Shown here: positions 27,670 to 39,116 of the stretch, in pieces
Layout of the letters: each line of letters starts with the position of its first letter
Position numbering within the stretch: position 1 is the first letter of the stretch
From: Limnobacter sp. CACIAM 66H1
GTDB taxonomy: Bacteria > Pseudomonadota > Gammaproteobacteria > Burkholderiales > Burkholderiaceae_B
Length of the DNA stretch: 54,632 nt
Assembly: GCF_001601825.1 (NCBI RefSeq)
Contig: NZ_LUJK01000017.1
Span: 1 to 54,632 of the forward strand
Direction of reading: 5' to 3'
Translations under genes and position numbers: made by a program
Notes under the pieces: generated by a model
Told to the model about the DNA's origin: nothing
The model's database searches: none
The model's input: only the letters and a program-made list of their open reading frames with translations

Positions 27670-28548
27670 TTAGTCGATCAACCGGTGCGCACGCAAGGCG
27701 GCGTCCACGGTTTGGTGAAAATTGGATTCCAGTCGGGTCAAAGGCAAGCGCACACCGGGTGCCATTTTGCCCATTTTGCTCAATGCGTACTTCACGGGAA
27801 TTGGATTGGCCTGTACAAACATGGCCTGATGCAAATCCAGCAAGCTCAAATTTAACGTGTGAGCAGTTTTTGAATCACCTGCAATGGCCGCGGCACATAA
27901 CTCATGCATCAACTTCGGGGCCACGTTGGCAGTCACTGAAATATTGCCTTTTCCACCCATCAGCATCAAGTTCACTGCTGTGGGGTCGTCACCGCTGTAC
28001 ACGGCAAAATCGGGTGAGGTGTCGCGAATCAACCAAGCTCCGCGCTCAAGGTTGCCTGTGGCCTCCTTGATACCCACAATGCCATCTACCTGGCTTAGGC
28101 GAACCACCGTTGAATGTGCCATGTCGGCCACCGTGCGGCCAGGTACGTTGTACAAAATTACTGGCAAGTCAACAGCCTCAGCAACCTTGCGCATGTGCAA
28201 GTAAATGCCTTCCTGGGTCGGCTTGTTGTAATAAGGCACGACTTGAAGACTGGCTGCAGCACCCACTTTGCGGGCAAATTCGGTGAGCTCAATGGCCTCA
28301 GTGGTTGAATTGCCGCCGGTACCCGCAATAATCGGGATGCGACCAGCTGCCTGCTCAACCGCTACACGAATCAATTCGCCGTGCTCTTCCACGTCCACTG
28401 TAGGTGATTCCCCAGTGGTTCCAACCGCTACAATCGAGTCGGTGCCTTGTTCAATATGCCAATCAATGAGCTGACGATAGCTGTCATAGTCCAGCGATCC
28501 GTCTTCAAACATCGGCGAAACAATCGCGACAATGCTGCCAGTGATCAT
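27670..28548 (-). CDS. dapA: 4-Hydroxy-tetrahydrodipicolinate synthase
   Basis: Condenses pyruvate with aspartate semialdehyde, the first step towards lysine and diaminopimelate. The 292-residue product has GTTGESPTV (pyruvate-binding Thr-Thr, about 43-51), [13 protein letters not shown] with the catalytic Tyr, YNVPGRT (Tyr and Arg), and GIKEATGN with the Schiff-base Lys. It abuts the methyltransferase gene upstream and lies 24 bases before the chosen bamC start. Confidence 0.98.
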   Translation of the reverse strand: MITGSIVAIVSPMFEDGSLDYDSYRQLIDWHIEQGTDSIVAVGTTGESPTVDVEEHGELIRVAVEQAAGRIPIIAGTGGNSTTEAIELTEFARKVGAAASLQVVPYYNKPTQEGIYLHMRKVAEAVDLPVILYNVPGRTVADMAHSTVVRLSQVDGIVGIKEATGNLERGAWLIRDTSPDFAVYSGDDPTAVNLMLMGGKGNISVTANVAPKLMHELCAAAIAGDSKTAHTLNLSLLDLHQAMFVQANPIPVKYALSKMGKMAPGVRLPLTRLESNFHQTVDAALRAHRLID

Positions 28549-29136
28549 TTAGTCCCTTTGAGTGAGTGTTATTGTTCCAGATTGTATCTCAGACCAAGCG
28601 CCTGTAATGCCCATGGCCCGTTGAATCATTGCAGGGCTTGGAACCCTTCTCAACCCCTGTTCAAAACGCAGAACGTTCAACGAAGACATACGCGCCAACA
28701 ATTCGCCCGGCTGCAGTAAAAACTCTGGACTGCGAGGTGAGCCAAACTGCGCATTTCCTTCCATGAATGTTTCATACACCAAGACTGCATTGACTGACTT
28801 CAAGTTGACCAAAAGGTTCTCGAAATGAGGCCGATGCAAATAGTTGGTTACCACAATCAGGTCATATTGCTGCCCAGCCAGCGGCCAGTGATCCTGCTCC
28901 AGATCCATGGCCTCAAAATGCACGTTGACCGGCCATTCGGTGGTCGGTGTGTGCTTGTCTACCGCGTGCACGGAGTAACCCAAACCCGATAGATACAAGG
29001 CATGACGCCCGCCCCCACAGGCAAGATCAAGTGCCCTCGAACCTGGTTTGACAAGACCCGAACCTAGCAGGCTTTCAACACACTGGCGAACCCATGGCGA
29101 GGGCGCCATGAGCGGATTGGCGTGATCAGCAGCCAT
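28549..29136 (-). CDS. SAM-dependent class I methyltransferase
   Basis: A 195-residue methyltransferase. The SAM-binding motif I is ALDLACGGGRHALYL near residues 35-49, followed by an acidic loop (VHAVDK) and DLIVVTNYLHRP (motif IV region). It resembles small TehB/Methyltransf_11-type enzymes; I cannot tell the substrate. I start at ATG 29136, one base after the trpS stop (TGAC then ATG); there is no Shine-Dalgarno sequence, so it is probably translated by re-initiation from trpS. The ORF opens 25 codons earlier inside trpS, and another ATG exists at 29109. The dapA start codon follows its stop directly. Confidence 0.85.
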   Translation of the reverse strand: MAADHANPLMAPSPWVRQCVESLLGSGLVKPGSRALDLACGGGRHALYLSGLGYSVHAVDKHTPTTEWPVNVHFEAMDLEQDHWPLAGQQYDLIVVTNYLHRPHFENLLVNLKSVNAVLVYETFMEGNAQFGSPRSPEFLLQPGELLARMSSLNVLRFEQGLRRVPSPAMIQRAMGITGAWSEIQSGTITLTQRD

Positions 29137-29137
29137 G

Positions 29138-30175
29138 TCAGGAATAATCCAGTCCCATGTGCTTGCGCACATCCTGCATTGTGTCGTTGGCCATCGCACG
29201 CGCACGTTCACAGCCTTCGCTGATGATTTTTCGCACCAATGTCGGGTTGTCGGTGTACATTGCTGCCCGTTCGCGCATGGGCGTCAACTCGTCGGTAACT
29301 GCCTGAATAATGGGCTCTTTGCATTGAATACAGCCAATGCCTGCCGATTTGCAACCTTCCTGCACCCACTGCTTGGTGCTGGCGTCTGAATACACCTCGT
29401 GCAATTGCCAAACAGGGCATTTGGCGGGATCACCCGGGTCGGTGCGGCGCACGCGGGCCGGGTCCGTTGGCATTTTGCGTACTTTCTGGGAAATGTTCTC
29501 GGGTGTTTCCCGCAAGGCCAGGGTGTTTTGGTAGCTCTTGGACATTTTCATGCCGTCCAACCCTGGCATCTTGCTGGCCTCGGTCAGCAAGGCTTTGGGT
29601 TCCAGCAAAATCGGCTTTCGGCCAATTTCAACACCTTTCGCATCCAGCAGTTTTTCCTTGCTGTAAAAATGATTGAAGCGCCGCGCAATTTCGCGGGTCA
29701 GCTCAATGTGCGGCACCTGGTCTTCACCCACTGGGACTTGTGTGGCGCGGTAAATCAGAATGTCAGCGGACTGCAACAAGGGGTAGCCCAAAAAACCATA
29801 GGTGGCCAAGTCTTTATCACTGAGTTTTTCTTGCTGGTCTTTGTAGGTGGGCACGCGCTCAAGCCAGCTCAAAGGCGTATTCATCGACAACAGCAAATGC
29901 AGTTCAGCATGCTCAGGCACCTTGGACTGAACAAACAATGTGGCCTTCTCGGGGTCAACGCCAGCAGCCAGCCAGTCAATCACCATGTCCCACACATTTT
30001 CCTTGATGACTTCCGGGGTTTCATAATGCGTGGTCAGCGCATGCCAATCGGCCACAAAAAACAGGCAGGGAAACTCGTTCTGAAGTTTCACCCAGTTTTT
30101 CAACACACCATGGTAATGGCCAAGGTGCAACAAACCGGTTGGGCGCATGCCCGACAATACGCGTTCAGGAAACAT
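29138..30175 (-). CDS. trpS: Tryptophanyl-tRNA synthetase
   Basis: A class I synthetase charging tRNA(Trp). The 345-residue product begins MFPERVLSGMRPTGLLHLGHYHG, with the HIGH-type motif LHLGHY at about 16-21, and has the KMSKS motif in GMKMSKSYQN at about 195-204. VPVGEDQVPHIELTREIARRF is the usual Trp-AMP binding part. The region around 230-270 carries Cys residues (DPAKCPVW, GCKSAGIGCIQCK) seen in the longer bacterial subtype and perhaps a metal site. It lies six bases after the M50 protease gene. Confidence 0.97.
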   Translation of the reverse strand: MFPERVLSGMRPTGLLHLGHYHGVLKNWVKLQNEFPCLFFVADWHALTTHYETPEVIKENVWDMVIDWLAAGVDPEKATLFVQSKVPEHAELHLLLSMNTPLSWLERVPTYKDQQEKLSDKDLATYGFLGYPLLQSADILIYRATQVPVGEDQVPHIELTREIARRFNHFYSKEKLLDAKGVEIGRKPILLEPKALLTEASKMPGLDGMKMSKSYQNTLALRETPENISQKVRKMPTDPARVRRTDPGDPAKCPVWQLHEVYSDASTKQWVQEGCKSAGIGCIQCKEPIIQAVTDELTPMRERAAMYTDNPTLVRKIISEGCERARAMANDTMQDVRKHMGLDYS

Positions 30176-30181
30176 GGTGAC

Positions 30182-30838
30182 TTAAAAATTAAACAAAAGG
30201 GTTAACACACTCAACCCGGCGCTAACAATGGGCTGGATGAACATGGGCAAAATACCCAGCATCAAGAGTGCAATGAGCACGATCATGCCATAGGGCTCAG
30301 TACGGCTGAAACTGTAGGCTGCAGAACTGGGCAGGAAGCTGAACAGAATTCGTCCGCCATCCAGCGGCAGGATTGGCAGAAGGTTCAAAGCAGCCAAGAC
30401 CAGGTTCACTACGATTCCGGCCTTGGCCATTTCGGCAAAAAAGGGCTCGTTCAGCCCGGTGACAAACTGCAGTTTCAGGCTAAGTGCCCATATCAGGGCC
30501 ATCACAAAATTCGCGCCGGGCCCAGCGAAAGCCACAAAACGAATGTCTTTTTTCGGATTGCGCAAATTGCCAAAATTCACCGGAACAGGTTTGGCCCAGC
30601 CAAACAGAAAGGCACCAATGCCCATCAAGCTTGAGGACACCAGAATTGCAATCGGCACCAGAATGGTTCCCACCAGGTCGATGTGCTTGATTGGGTTCAA
30701 GGTAATGCGACCCGCATACATGGCAGTGTTGTCGCCATACATTCGCGCCACGTAACCATGTGCCGCCTCATGTAGCGTAATGGCAAAAAGCACGGGCAAT
30801 GCGTACACCGCAATGGTTTGAATAATGCCTGCGTCCAT
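30182..30838 (-). CDS. Site-2 protease-like M50 family membrane metalloprotease
   Basis: A 218-residue integral membrane protein with about five helices. The zinc-binding HEAAH lies in the first helix (about residues 24-28), and LDGGRILFSFLPSS (the LDG motif with the third ligand) at about 160-173. This matches the short bacterial site-2 protease group without a PDZ domain. Its substrate is unknown. The ATG at 30838 overlaps the upstream stop as TGATG, so translation is coupled; a GTG one codon earlier is less likely. It sits between a YciO-type gene and trpS, an order I associate with betaproteobacteria. Confidence 0.9.
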   Translation of the reverse strand: MDAGIIQTIAVYALPVLFAITLHEAAHGYVARMYGDNTAMYAGRITLNPIKHIDLVGTILVPIAILVSSSLMGIGAFLFGWAKPVPVNFGNLRNPKKDIRFVAFAGPGANFVMALIWALSLKLQFVTGLNEPFFAEMAKAGIVVNLVLAALNLLPILPLDGGRILFSFLPSSAAYSFSRTEPYGMIVLIALLMLGILPMFIQPIVSAGLSVLTLLFNF

Positions 30839-31494
30839 CACAGCTCTTCCTGTTCTTCAACATTCACGGGTTCCAAAGGACCTGTCAGTGGTCCAGCCCC
30901 AATTCGCACCACCACGGGTTCTTCACTGGTCCAATCAATCACGGTGGTCGGAAATGCGCCGCAGTACTCTCCGTCGTCCACAATTAAATCTACATCGTTA
31001 CCCACGGCTTCCTGGGCCTCCCAACCGCTACGTGCAGGTTCATCCATACCCGGCAATTGCAGCGTGGTGGCAATCAACGCGCCTTCAATGTGTTCAAGCA
31101 AGCCCTGCACTACTGCGTGTGCAGGTACGCGCAACCCAATCGATTTCTTCGAAGGATGCGATACCCGCTTTGGTACTTCTTTTGTAGCCTCGAGAATAAA
31201 AGTATACGGCCCGGGAAACACCGACTTCAGCAAGCGGTATTGAACATTGTTCACCTTGGCGTAACTGCCCAGTTCACTCAAATCCTTGCACAGCAAAGCC
31301 AAATGCTGCTTCTCTGAAATACCCTTCAACCTGCGCAGGCGTTCAACGGCGTTTTTATCATCCAGGTGGCAAACAAGTGCATAACAACTGTCTGTCGGGA
31401 TTGCCGCAATTCCACCTGAATTGATCAAGTCGGCAGCCTGTTTGCACAAACGCGATTGTGGGTTTTGAGGATGTACGTTGAATAACTGCGCCAA
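30838..31494 (-). CDS. YrdC/Sua5 domain protein, YciO type
   Basis: Belongs to the superfamily of threonylcarbamoyl-AMP synthases, which make the precursor of the t6A tRNA modification; YciO-type members are only weakly active in that reaction, so the role is not certain. It has 218 residues. AIPTDSCYALVCHLDDKNAV at about 30-49 and RLKGISEKQHLALLCKDLSE hold the usual Lys, Arg and Ser/Thr contacts, then FPGPYTFIL and GLRVPAH. I start at TTG 31494 (MAQLFNVHPQNPQSR), which has AGGA six bases upstream and matches the usual family start. The longer frame to 31527 overlaps the PHP gene. Confidence 0.85.
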   Translation of the reverse strand: MAQLFNVHPQNPQSRLCKQAADLINSGGIAAIPTDSCYALVCHLDDKNAVERLRRLKGISEKQHLALLCKDLSELGSYAKVNNVQYRLLKSVFPGPYTFILEATKEVPKRVSHPSKKSIGLRVPAHAVVQGLLEHIEGALIATTLQLPGMDEPARSGWEAQEAVGNDVDLIVDDGEYCGAFPTTVIDWTSEEPVVVRIGAGPLTGPLEPVNVEEQEEL

Positions 31495-31505
31495 TGGGTA
31501 TCCTG

Positions 31506-32390
31506 TTAGCTGAACAACTTGCCCCAATTATCCCAGATTGGCACGCAGCCGTCGGGCAACCGGGGTAATTCACCCAAATTAACCCTGGATTCAGTGGGGC
31601 CGTGAAAATCTGATCCGCGCGATGCCTTCAAGCCAGATCGAACAGATTTCCGCGCATAGGTGGCGTACTGATCGATAGTGTGGCTGCCCGTGACCACCTC
31701 AATTCCCACACCACCCATTTTGACAAACTGCTCAACCAGTTCATCCATCTGCATGGGGCTCAAATCATAACGGCCAGGATGCGCAATGACAGGCAAACCA
31801 TTTGAATCGAGAATCCAGTCGACCGCCTGCTTCAAGCTGGCCCATTCATGGGGTACGTAACCCGGTTTGCCCGGGGTTAGAAAACGCTCAAACACTTCGC
31901 GAATATCAGTACACACCTTGCGCTCAACCAAACAACGGGCAAAGTGGGTTCGGCTAATCAGGTTGGGGTTGCCCACATACTTCAAGGCACCTTCATACAC
32001 ATCTTCGATGCCCACCTTTTCGAGTTGCCGCGACATTTCCATGGCTCGTTCGGTTCGCCCGTTGCGCACGCTGGCCAAACCCTTCTCAAGCGGCGAATTC
32101 TCGTACTGCACATTCAAACCCACAATGTGCAAGGTTACCGCGGACCAGGTCACCGAAATTTCCACACCAGGTACAAAAATCATGTTGTGTTCAGCTGCTG
32201 CTTTTGCTGCTCGCGCCAAACCACCCACCTCATCATGATCGGTCAGGGACCAGATCTGCACTCCGTTGGAAGCGGCGCGTGCCGCGAGCTCTTCCGGGGT
32301 CAAAGTGCCATCTGAGGTGGTGGAATGACAATGAAGATCCGCATTGATCAAATGCGGGTCGCTCCAGTCAATTTGTGCTGCTGTACTCAT
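31506..32390 (-). CDS. PHP-domain phosphoesterase, RNase AM (YciV/TrpH) type
   Basis: A 294-residue metal-dependent phosphoesterase of the PHP family. The E. coli homologue RNase AM matures the 5' ends of rRNAs. The metal motifs are visible: DLHCHSTTSDG at about 19-29, SLTDHDEVGG at about 50-59, VPGVEIS, HFARCL, VIAHPGRYD and RGSDFHGP. I start at ATG 32390 (MSTAAQIDW); a GTG at 32405 next to the upstream stop is possible. It follows the DUF455 gene closely and precedes the YciO-type gene by 11 bases. Confidence 0.9.
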   Translation of the reverse strand: MSTAAQIDWSDPHLINADLHCHSTTSDGTLTPEELAARAASNGVQIWSLTDHDEVGGLARAAKAAAEHNMIFVPGVEISVTWSAVTLHIVGLNVQYENSPLEKGLASVRNGRTERAMEMSRQLEKVGIEDVYEGALKYVGNPNLISRTHFARCLVERKVCTDIREVFERFLTPGKPGYVPHEWASLKQAVDWILDSNGLPVIAHPGRYDLSPMQMDELVEQFVKMGGVGIEVVTGSHTIDQYATYARKSVRSGLKASRGSDFHGPTESRVNLGELPRLPDGCVPIWDNWGKLFS

Positions 32391-32405
32391 ACGCTTGCAA
32401 TCCAC

Positions 32406-33215
32406 TTATTGGGCGGATTGCTCCAATTCAACTTGCATCAACCAAGCCAACTCTTCTTCAGAAAAACCAGCCTGTGCGCGGGCCTTGAAATTGAAGGGAG
32501 AACGGGGCTGTGGGGCGGTGTACTCGCGCAAACAACCCTCGAAGGCTTCAAGAGGCTCACGGTTTTCATTGTTGCACACTTCATTGAACCAGCGATTGCC
32601 TATCGCAACATGGCCAATTTCATCGCGCAAAATAATGTCCAACACCTCGGCACTATCAATGTCACCAGCCGCCGCAAGCTTCTCGCGAATGGCGGGTGAC
32701 ACATCCAACCCGCGCGCCTCCAAAAGCCTCGGCACCAAGGCGAGTCGAGCCAGCAAGCTGCCTTTGGTCTTTTCAGCCATCTGCCAAAGGCCATCATGGG
32801 CAGGATAGTCTCCATAACTCAATCCATATGCCCTCATTCTGTCGCACAACAAGTTGTGATGGTAAGCCTCCTCCTTGGCCACTTTCAACCAATCGAGATA
32901 AAACTGATCGGGCATGGAGGAAAAACGAACCAGCAGGTCTAGGGCCAAATTGATTGCATTGAACTCAATGTGGGCCAGCGAGTGCAATAGCATGCCCCGC
33001 CCCAGCGGCTGATTGACTTTGCGTGTGGGCACGCGTGCCGGGTGTACCAGCTCCGGTTTGTCGGGGCGGCCCACACCCGGTGAAAACTCCGCCTCACCGC
33101 CAATTGGCAGGCCTTCATCAATCGCCAAGACCAGACACACTTTTTCCACGGAGTTTTTACACTCCAATGCCTGCAAGGCGGCCTGTCTCAAAGTTTGTTC
33201 CAGTTCACTGCCCAT
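32406..33215 (-). CDS. Ferritin-like DUF455 family protein
   Basis: A 269-residue protein of the ferritin-like superfamily with di-iron type ligands: AHIEFNAINLALD at about 92-104 (E and H), KEEAYHH at about 123-129, and RDEIGHVAIGNRWF at about 203-216 (ExxH). It resembles DUF455, distantly related to the tRNA hydroxylase MiaE; its role is not known to me. The start at ATG 33215 has no strong ribosome-binding site. It is the first gene of the nine-gene minus-strand run and is divergent from the carbonic anhydrase gene with 79 bases between. Confidence 0.87.
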   Translation of the reverse strand: MGSELEQTLRQAALQALECKNSVEKVCLVLAIDEGLPIGGEAEFSPGVGRPDKPELVHPARVPTRKVNQPLGRGMLLHSLAHIEFNAINLALDLLVRFSSMPDQFYLDWLKVAKEEAYHHNLLCDRMRAYGLSYGDYPAHDGLWQMAEKTKGSLLARLALVPRLLEARGLDVSPAIREKLAAAGDIDSAEVLDIILRDEIGHVAIGNRWFNEVCNNENREPLEAFEGCLREYTAPQPRSPFNFKARAQAGFSEEELAWLMQVELEQSAQ

Positions 33216-33294
33216 AACCACACTGCACAAGGGTTCGATGCATGTTATTTTAAGGCAAACACACCATGGCAACACCCCGACTCAGGAGACAATC

Positions 33295-33819
33295 GTGGCC
33301 AAGTACAAAATCAATGGCGAAGCCCCCACCGTCCACTCCAGCGCGTATGTGGCTGAAATGGCCAGCATCATCGGCAAAGTGCAACTTGATGAGAACACGT
33401 CGGTCTGGGATTTCGCAGCGATCCGAGGTGACAACGAATTAATCCACATCATGGCGGGAAGCAATGTACAGGAAGGCGCTGTGCTGCACACTGACATTGG
33501 TTATCCCATGGTGGTTGGAAAAAACGTGACAGTTGGACATCAGGCGTGTTTGCACGGCTGCACTATCGGTGAAGGCAGTTTGATCGGAATTCGTTCAGTG
33601 GTACTGAACGGCGCAAAGATCGGAAAAAACTGTATCATCGGCGCCGGCGCCTTGATCACAGAAGGCAAGGAAATTCCCGACCGTTCGCTGGTGGTCGGCT
33701 CGCCCGGAAAAGTGATTCGAACCCTGAACGACGATGAAGTGGCCCGCCTGATAGGTGCTGCCTTCTACGTGCAAAAAGCCAAGCTGTTCAAAGAAACACT
33801 TGAACGAATTGACGATTAA
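33295..33819 (+). CDS. Gamma-class carbonic anhydrase family protein
   Basis: A left-handed beta-helix protein of 174 residues. Hexapeptide repeats run from about 15 to 140 and carry the zinc His set: LHTDIG, VGHQACLHGCTIGEG. It belongs to the YrdA/PaaY/CaiE group, whose members are carbonic anhydrases or unknown. The start is GTG at 33295 with a strong AGGAG site seven bases before; the frame runs back to 33013 but only as an antisense of the DUF455 gene. It is followed after 22 bases by hslO on the same strand. Confidence 0.92.
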   Translation: MAKYKINGEAPTVHSSAYVAEMASIIGKVQLDENTSVWDFAAIRGDNELIHIMAGSNVQEGAVLHTDIGYPMVVGKNVTVGHQACLHGCTIGEGSLIGIRSVVLNGAKIGKNCIIGAGALITEGKEIPDRSLVVGSPGKVIRTLNDDEVARLIGAAFYVQKAKLFKETLERIDD

Positions 33820-33841
33820 ATCTTGCCCTTATTTTGTATCC

Positions 33842-34771
33842 ATGACCGACACACTACGAACACTGATCTTTGATCAATCCAGTTGCCGAGCGCACTTGGT
33901 TCATCTTTCCAAAGCCTGGCAACAAGTGGTCAACAACAATGATTATCCGAAGCCGGTTCAGCGAGTATTGGGTGAACTGGTTGCGGCCAGCGCCATGCTT
34001 TCAGCGTCGCTGAAGTTCGAAGGATCGCTGATTATTCAGATCCAGGGCGACGGACCCATTCGTTTGCTGGTGGCAGAGTGCAATAGTCGCCTGGGTTTGC
34101 GTGCCACTGTCAAATTGCTTGAAGGCACCGACATCCCCGAGGATGCGTGCTTTAAAGATTTGGTCAATGCGACTGGCAAAGGCATATGCGCAATCATTCT
34201 CGACCCCCGTAACCGTCTACCGGGTCAAGCCCCCTATCAAGGCATTGTGCCGCTTTCAGGTACCTCCGTTGCCGATTCGCTTGAAGCGTACATGCACAGC
34301 AGCGAACAATTGGAAACCCGCCTAATTCTCAATTCAAACTCCACCACTGCTGCAGGCGTCATGCTTCAACAAATGCCACAGCATGGCGGTGTTGTTTCAA
34401 ACAAAGAGTTTGACGCCGACGGCTGGGACCGACTGAAAGCCTTGATCAATACGCTGCAGGCTGAGGAGCATTTGACTACCGACACCGATGAATTGGCCAA
34501 ACGTCTATTCTGGGAGGAGGACCCGGATGGACTGGCAGAACGCCAAGCGCACTTTGAATGCTCCTGTTCTCGCGAAAAGGTGGGGAGAATGCTGGTGACC
34601 TTGGGACAGGCCGAATTGAACGAAGCCCTGTCAGAAAACCCTACGGTCGAAATTCAGTGCGACTTCTGCAACGCCAATTACTCATTCACACGAGCTGATT
34701 GCGAGGCATTGTTTACCGAGACCTCTCATGAGGACGCCTCACAAAACCCCCAGCCACCCACCTTGCATTAA
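33842..34771 (+). CDS. hslO: Redox-regulated chaperone Hsp33
   Basis: A holdase chaperone that becomes active on oxidation. The 309-residue product has the zinc switch with four Cys, CSCSREKV at about 240-247 and CDFCNANY at about 273-280. The N-terminal domain begins RTLIFDQSSCRAHLVHL. The ATG at 33842 is right for the family. Its TAA shares bases with the ftsB stop in the palindrome TTAA, so the two genes converge with a 4-base overlap. Confidence 0.97.
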   Translation: MTDTLRTLIFDQSSCRAHLVHLSKAWQQVVNNNDYPKPVQRVLGELVAASAMLSASLKFEGSLIIQIQGDGPIRLLVAECNSRLGLRATVKLLEGTDIPEDACFKDLVNATGKGICAIILDPRNRLPGQAPYQGIVPLSGTSVADSLEAYMHSSEQLETRLILNSNSTTAAGVMLQQMPQHGGVVSNKEFDADGWDRLKALINTLQAEEHLTTDTDELAKRLFWEEDPDGLAERQAHFECSCSREKVGRMLVTLGQAELNEALSENPTVEIQCDFCNANYSFTRADCEALFTETSHEDASQNPQPPTLH

Positions 34772-35097
34772 TTTGAGGTTTCTGCAGCTGCACCAGGTTG
34801 TGTGGCTGCGGGTTGACCGCGCGGCTCAATCAACTGAATAAACACTTCATCTTTCTTGATCATGCCGAAATCATTTCGGGCACGTTCCTCAATGGCCTCA
34901 ACCCCTTCACTTAAACTGCGTACATCGCCCTCAAGTTGTTGATTGCGCAAACGCAACGCCTCATTGACCTGCTTTTGCTGTTCAAGCTGATCTTCGAGGT
35001 CGCTGACGCGCAACATCCCGCCTTTGCCAAACCACAGTGGGTATTGAAGCAAAATCAGCAGGGCAAAAAGGACAAGTGAAATCAGCCTGGGGTTCAT
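34768..35097 (-). CDS. ftsB: Cell division protein FtsB
   Basis: A small bitopic protein of the divisome that binds FtsL and FtsQ. The 109-residue product has a short N-terminus, one helix (LISLVLFALLILLQYPLWFG, about 5-24) and a coiled coil (VSDLEDQLEQQKQVNEALRL onward, about 31-75), ending in a Pro/Ala-rich tail. The ATG at 35097 fits the family start. There is no Shine-Dalgarno sequence right before it; a hairpin fills that space (see the separate entry). It is the last gene of the pyrG-kdsA-eno-ftsB run. Confidence 0.95.
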   Translation of the reverse strand: MNPRLISLVLFALLILLQYPLWFGKGGMLRVSDLEDQLEQQKQVNEALRLRNQQLEGDVRSLSEGVEAIEERARNDFGMIKKDEVFIQLIEPRGQPAATQPGAAAETSN

Positions 35098-35131
35098 ATA
35101 CAAGAAGGCCCCGCACTGCGGGGCCACCTTC
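35098..35131 (-). promoter_or_regulatory. Hairpin between eno and ftsB: terminator-like and possible bridge of the ftsB ribosome-binding site
   Basis: On the minus strand, GAAGG (35127-35131) is followed by a perfect 8-base-pair hairpin, GGCCCCGC-AGT-GCGGGGCC (35107-35125), then TTCTTGTAT and the ftsB ATG. The hairpin with a broken T tail may attenuate transcription after eno. If folded, it also brings GAAGG to about ten bases from the ATG, a normal spacing. Confidence 0.5.
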
Positions 35132-35143
35132 GATTAATATCGA

Positions 35144-36445
<1,302 letters not shown>

Positions 36446-36475
36446 TTAAATTCTGTTTTGAACACTCGACCTGTT

Positions 36476-37333
36476 TTATTTCATCAAGTCTGTTTCGGCC
36501 AATGGACCAGACTTCACCAAACGGTCCAGTTCTTGCAAAGTGGATAGCAAGGCTTTCATGCGGGGCAAAGGCCAGGCGTTGGGGCCATCTGACATCGCTT
36601 TTGAAGGGTCAGGATGGCTTTCCATAAACAGACCCGCCACGCCCACCGCAACAGCAGCACGCGCCAGCACAGGCACAAATTCACGCTGACCACCACTGGC
36701 TGTGCCCTGCCCGCCCGGCAACTGTACGCTGTGCGTCGCATCAAACACGACCGGACAACCTGTGTTGCGCATGATGGCCAGACTGCGCATGTCGGAGACC
36801 AGATTGTTGTAACCGAAACTTACACCCCGCTCACACACCATGATGTTCTTGCCATCACCGCCGGCTTCAATAGCGGCAGTTCGGGCCTTGTCAACCACGT
36901 TGACCATGTCGCCGGGCGCCAAAAACTGGCCTTTCTTGATGTTCACTGGCTTGCCACAAGTGGCCACAGCCTCAATGAAATCGGTTTGACGACACAAAAA
37001 CGCAGGGGTTTGCAATACATCCACCACACTCGCCACAGCAGCAATTTCTTCAATTGCATGGACGTCTGTCAATACATTGACATTCAGCGATTTCTTGACA
37101 TTGGCCAGAATATCAAGCCCTTTGTCCATACCCAAACCACGAAAGCTTTTGCCTGAGCTACGGTTAGCCTTGTCATATGAGCTTTTGTAAATAAAAGGTA
37201 CACCCAGTGACTCGCAGATTTCCTTGAGCTGGCCAGCCGTGTCCATGGCCATTTGTTCACTTTCAATCACGCATGGGCCAGCGATCAGGAAAAAAGGTTT
37301 ATCCAAACCCACTTCAAAATTGCATAGTTTCAT
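36476..37333 (-). CDS. kdsA: 3-Deoxy-8-phosphooctulonate synthase
   Basis: Condenses phosphoenolpyruvate with arabinose 5-phosphate to make KDO 8-phosphate for lipopolysaccharide. From ATG 37333, with a strong AGGAGG site, the product has 285 residues. The N-terminal motif is AGPCVIES with Cys21; the E. coli metal-free enzyme has Asn at that place, while the Aquifex metal-dependent enzyme has Cys. The other ligands are in view: [12 protein letters not shown] (His), FMESHPDP (Glu) and [10 protein letters not shown] (Asp). So I expect the metal-dependent class. The frame opens far upstream inside pyrG but that part is not KdsA-like. Confidence 0.97.
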   Translation of the reverse strand: MKLCNFEVGLDKPFFLIAGPCVIESEQMAMDTAGQLKEICESLGVPFIYKSSYDKANRSSGKSFRGLGMDKGLDILANVKKSLNVNVLTDVHAIEEIAAVASVVDVLQTPAFLCRQTDFIEAVATCGKPVNIKKGQFLAPGDMVNVVDKARTAAIEAGGDGKNIMVCERGVSFGYNNLVSDMRSLAIMRNTGCPVVFDATHSVQLPGGQGTASGGQREFVPVLARAAVAVGVAGLFMESHPDPSKAMSDGPNAWPLPRMKALLSTLQELDRLVKSGPLAETDLMK

Positions 37334-37358
37334 GAGGTGTCCTCCTGTTGGGTTCAGC

Positions 37359-39032
<1,674 letters not shown>

Positions 39033-39040
39033 TCAGTAGG

Positions 39041-39065
39041 GCGCACAATTGGGCAAATCGTGCGC
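39041..39065. promoter_or_regulatory. Inverted repeat in the pyrG leader
   Basis: GCGCAC and GTGCGC arms 13 bases apart, between the pyrG start (39005) and a candidate -10 box. In the mRNA it would form a stem-loop in the 5' leader. It has no T-run and no known match; its role is open. Confidence 0.35.
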
Positions 39066-39079
39066 TGTTTGAAAGCAGA

Positions 39080-39085
39080 ATTATA
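39080..39085 (-). promoter_or_regulatory. Candidate -10 box (TATAAT) of pyrG
   Basis: A consensus TATAAT on the minus strand 75 bases before the pyrG ATG. No TTGACA-like -35 sits at the right distance, so the call rests on the -10 alone. Confidence 0.4.
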
Positions 39086-39116
39086 ACCTGAGCGCGCTTG
39101 GTCCATGCCAGTGATC

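Noticed and set aside
29399-30205. A 268-codon frame antisense to trpS
   Set aside because: Shadow of trpS codon usage; composition rich in Gln, His and Phe with no domain.
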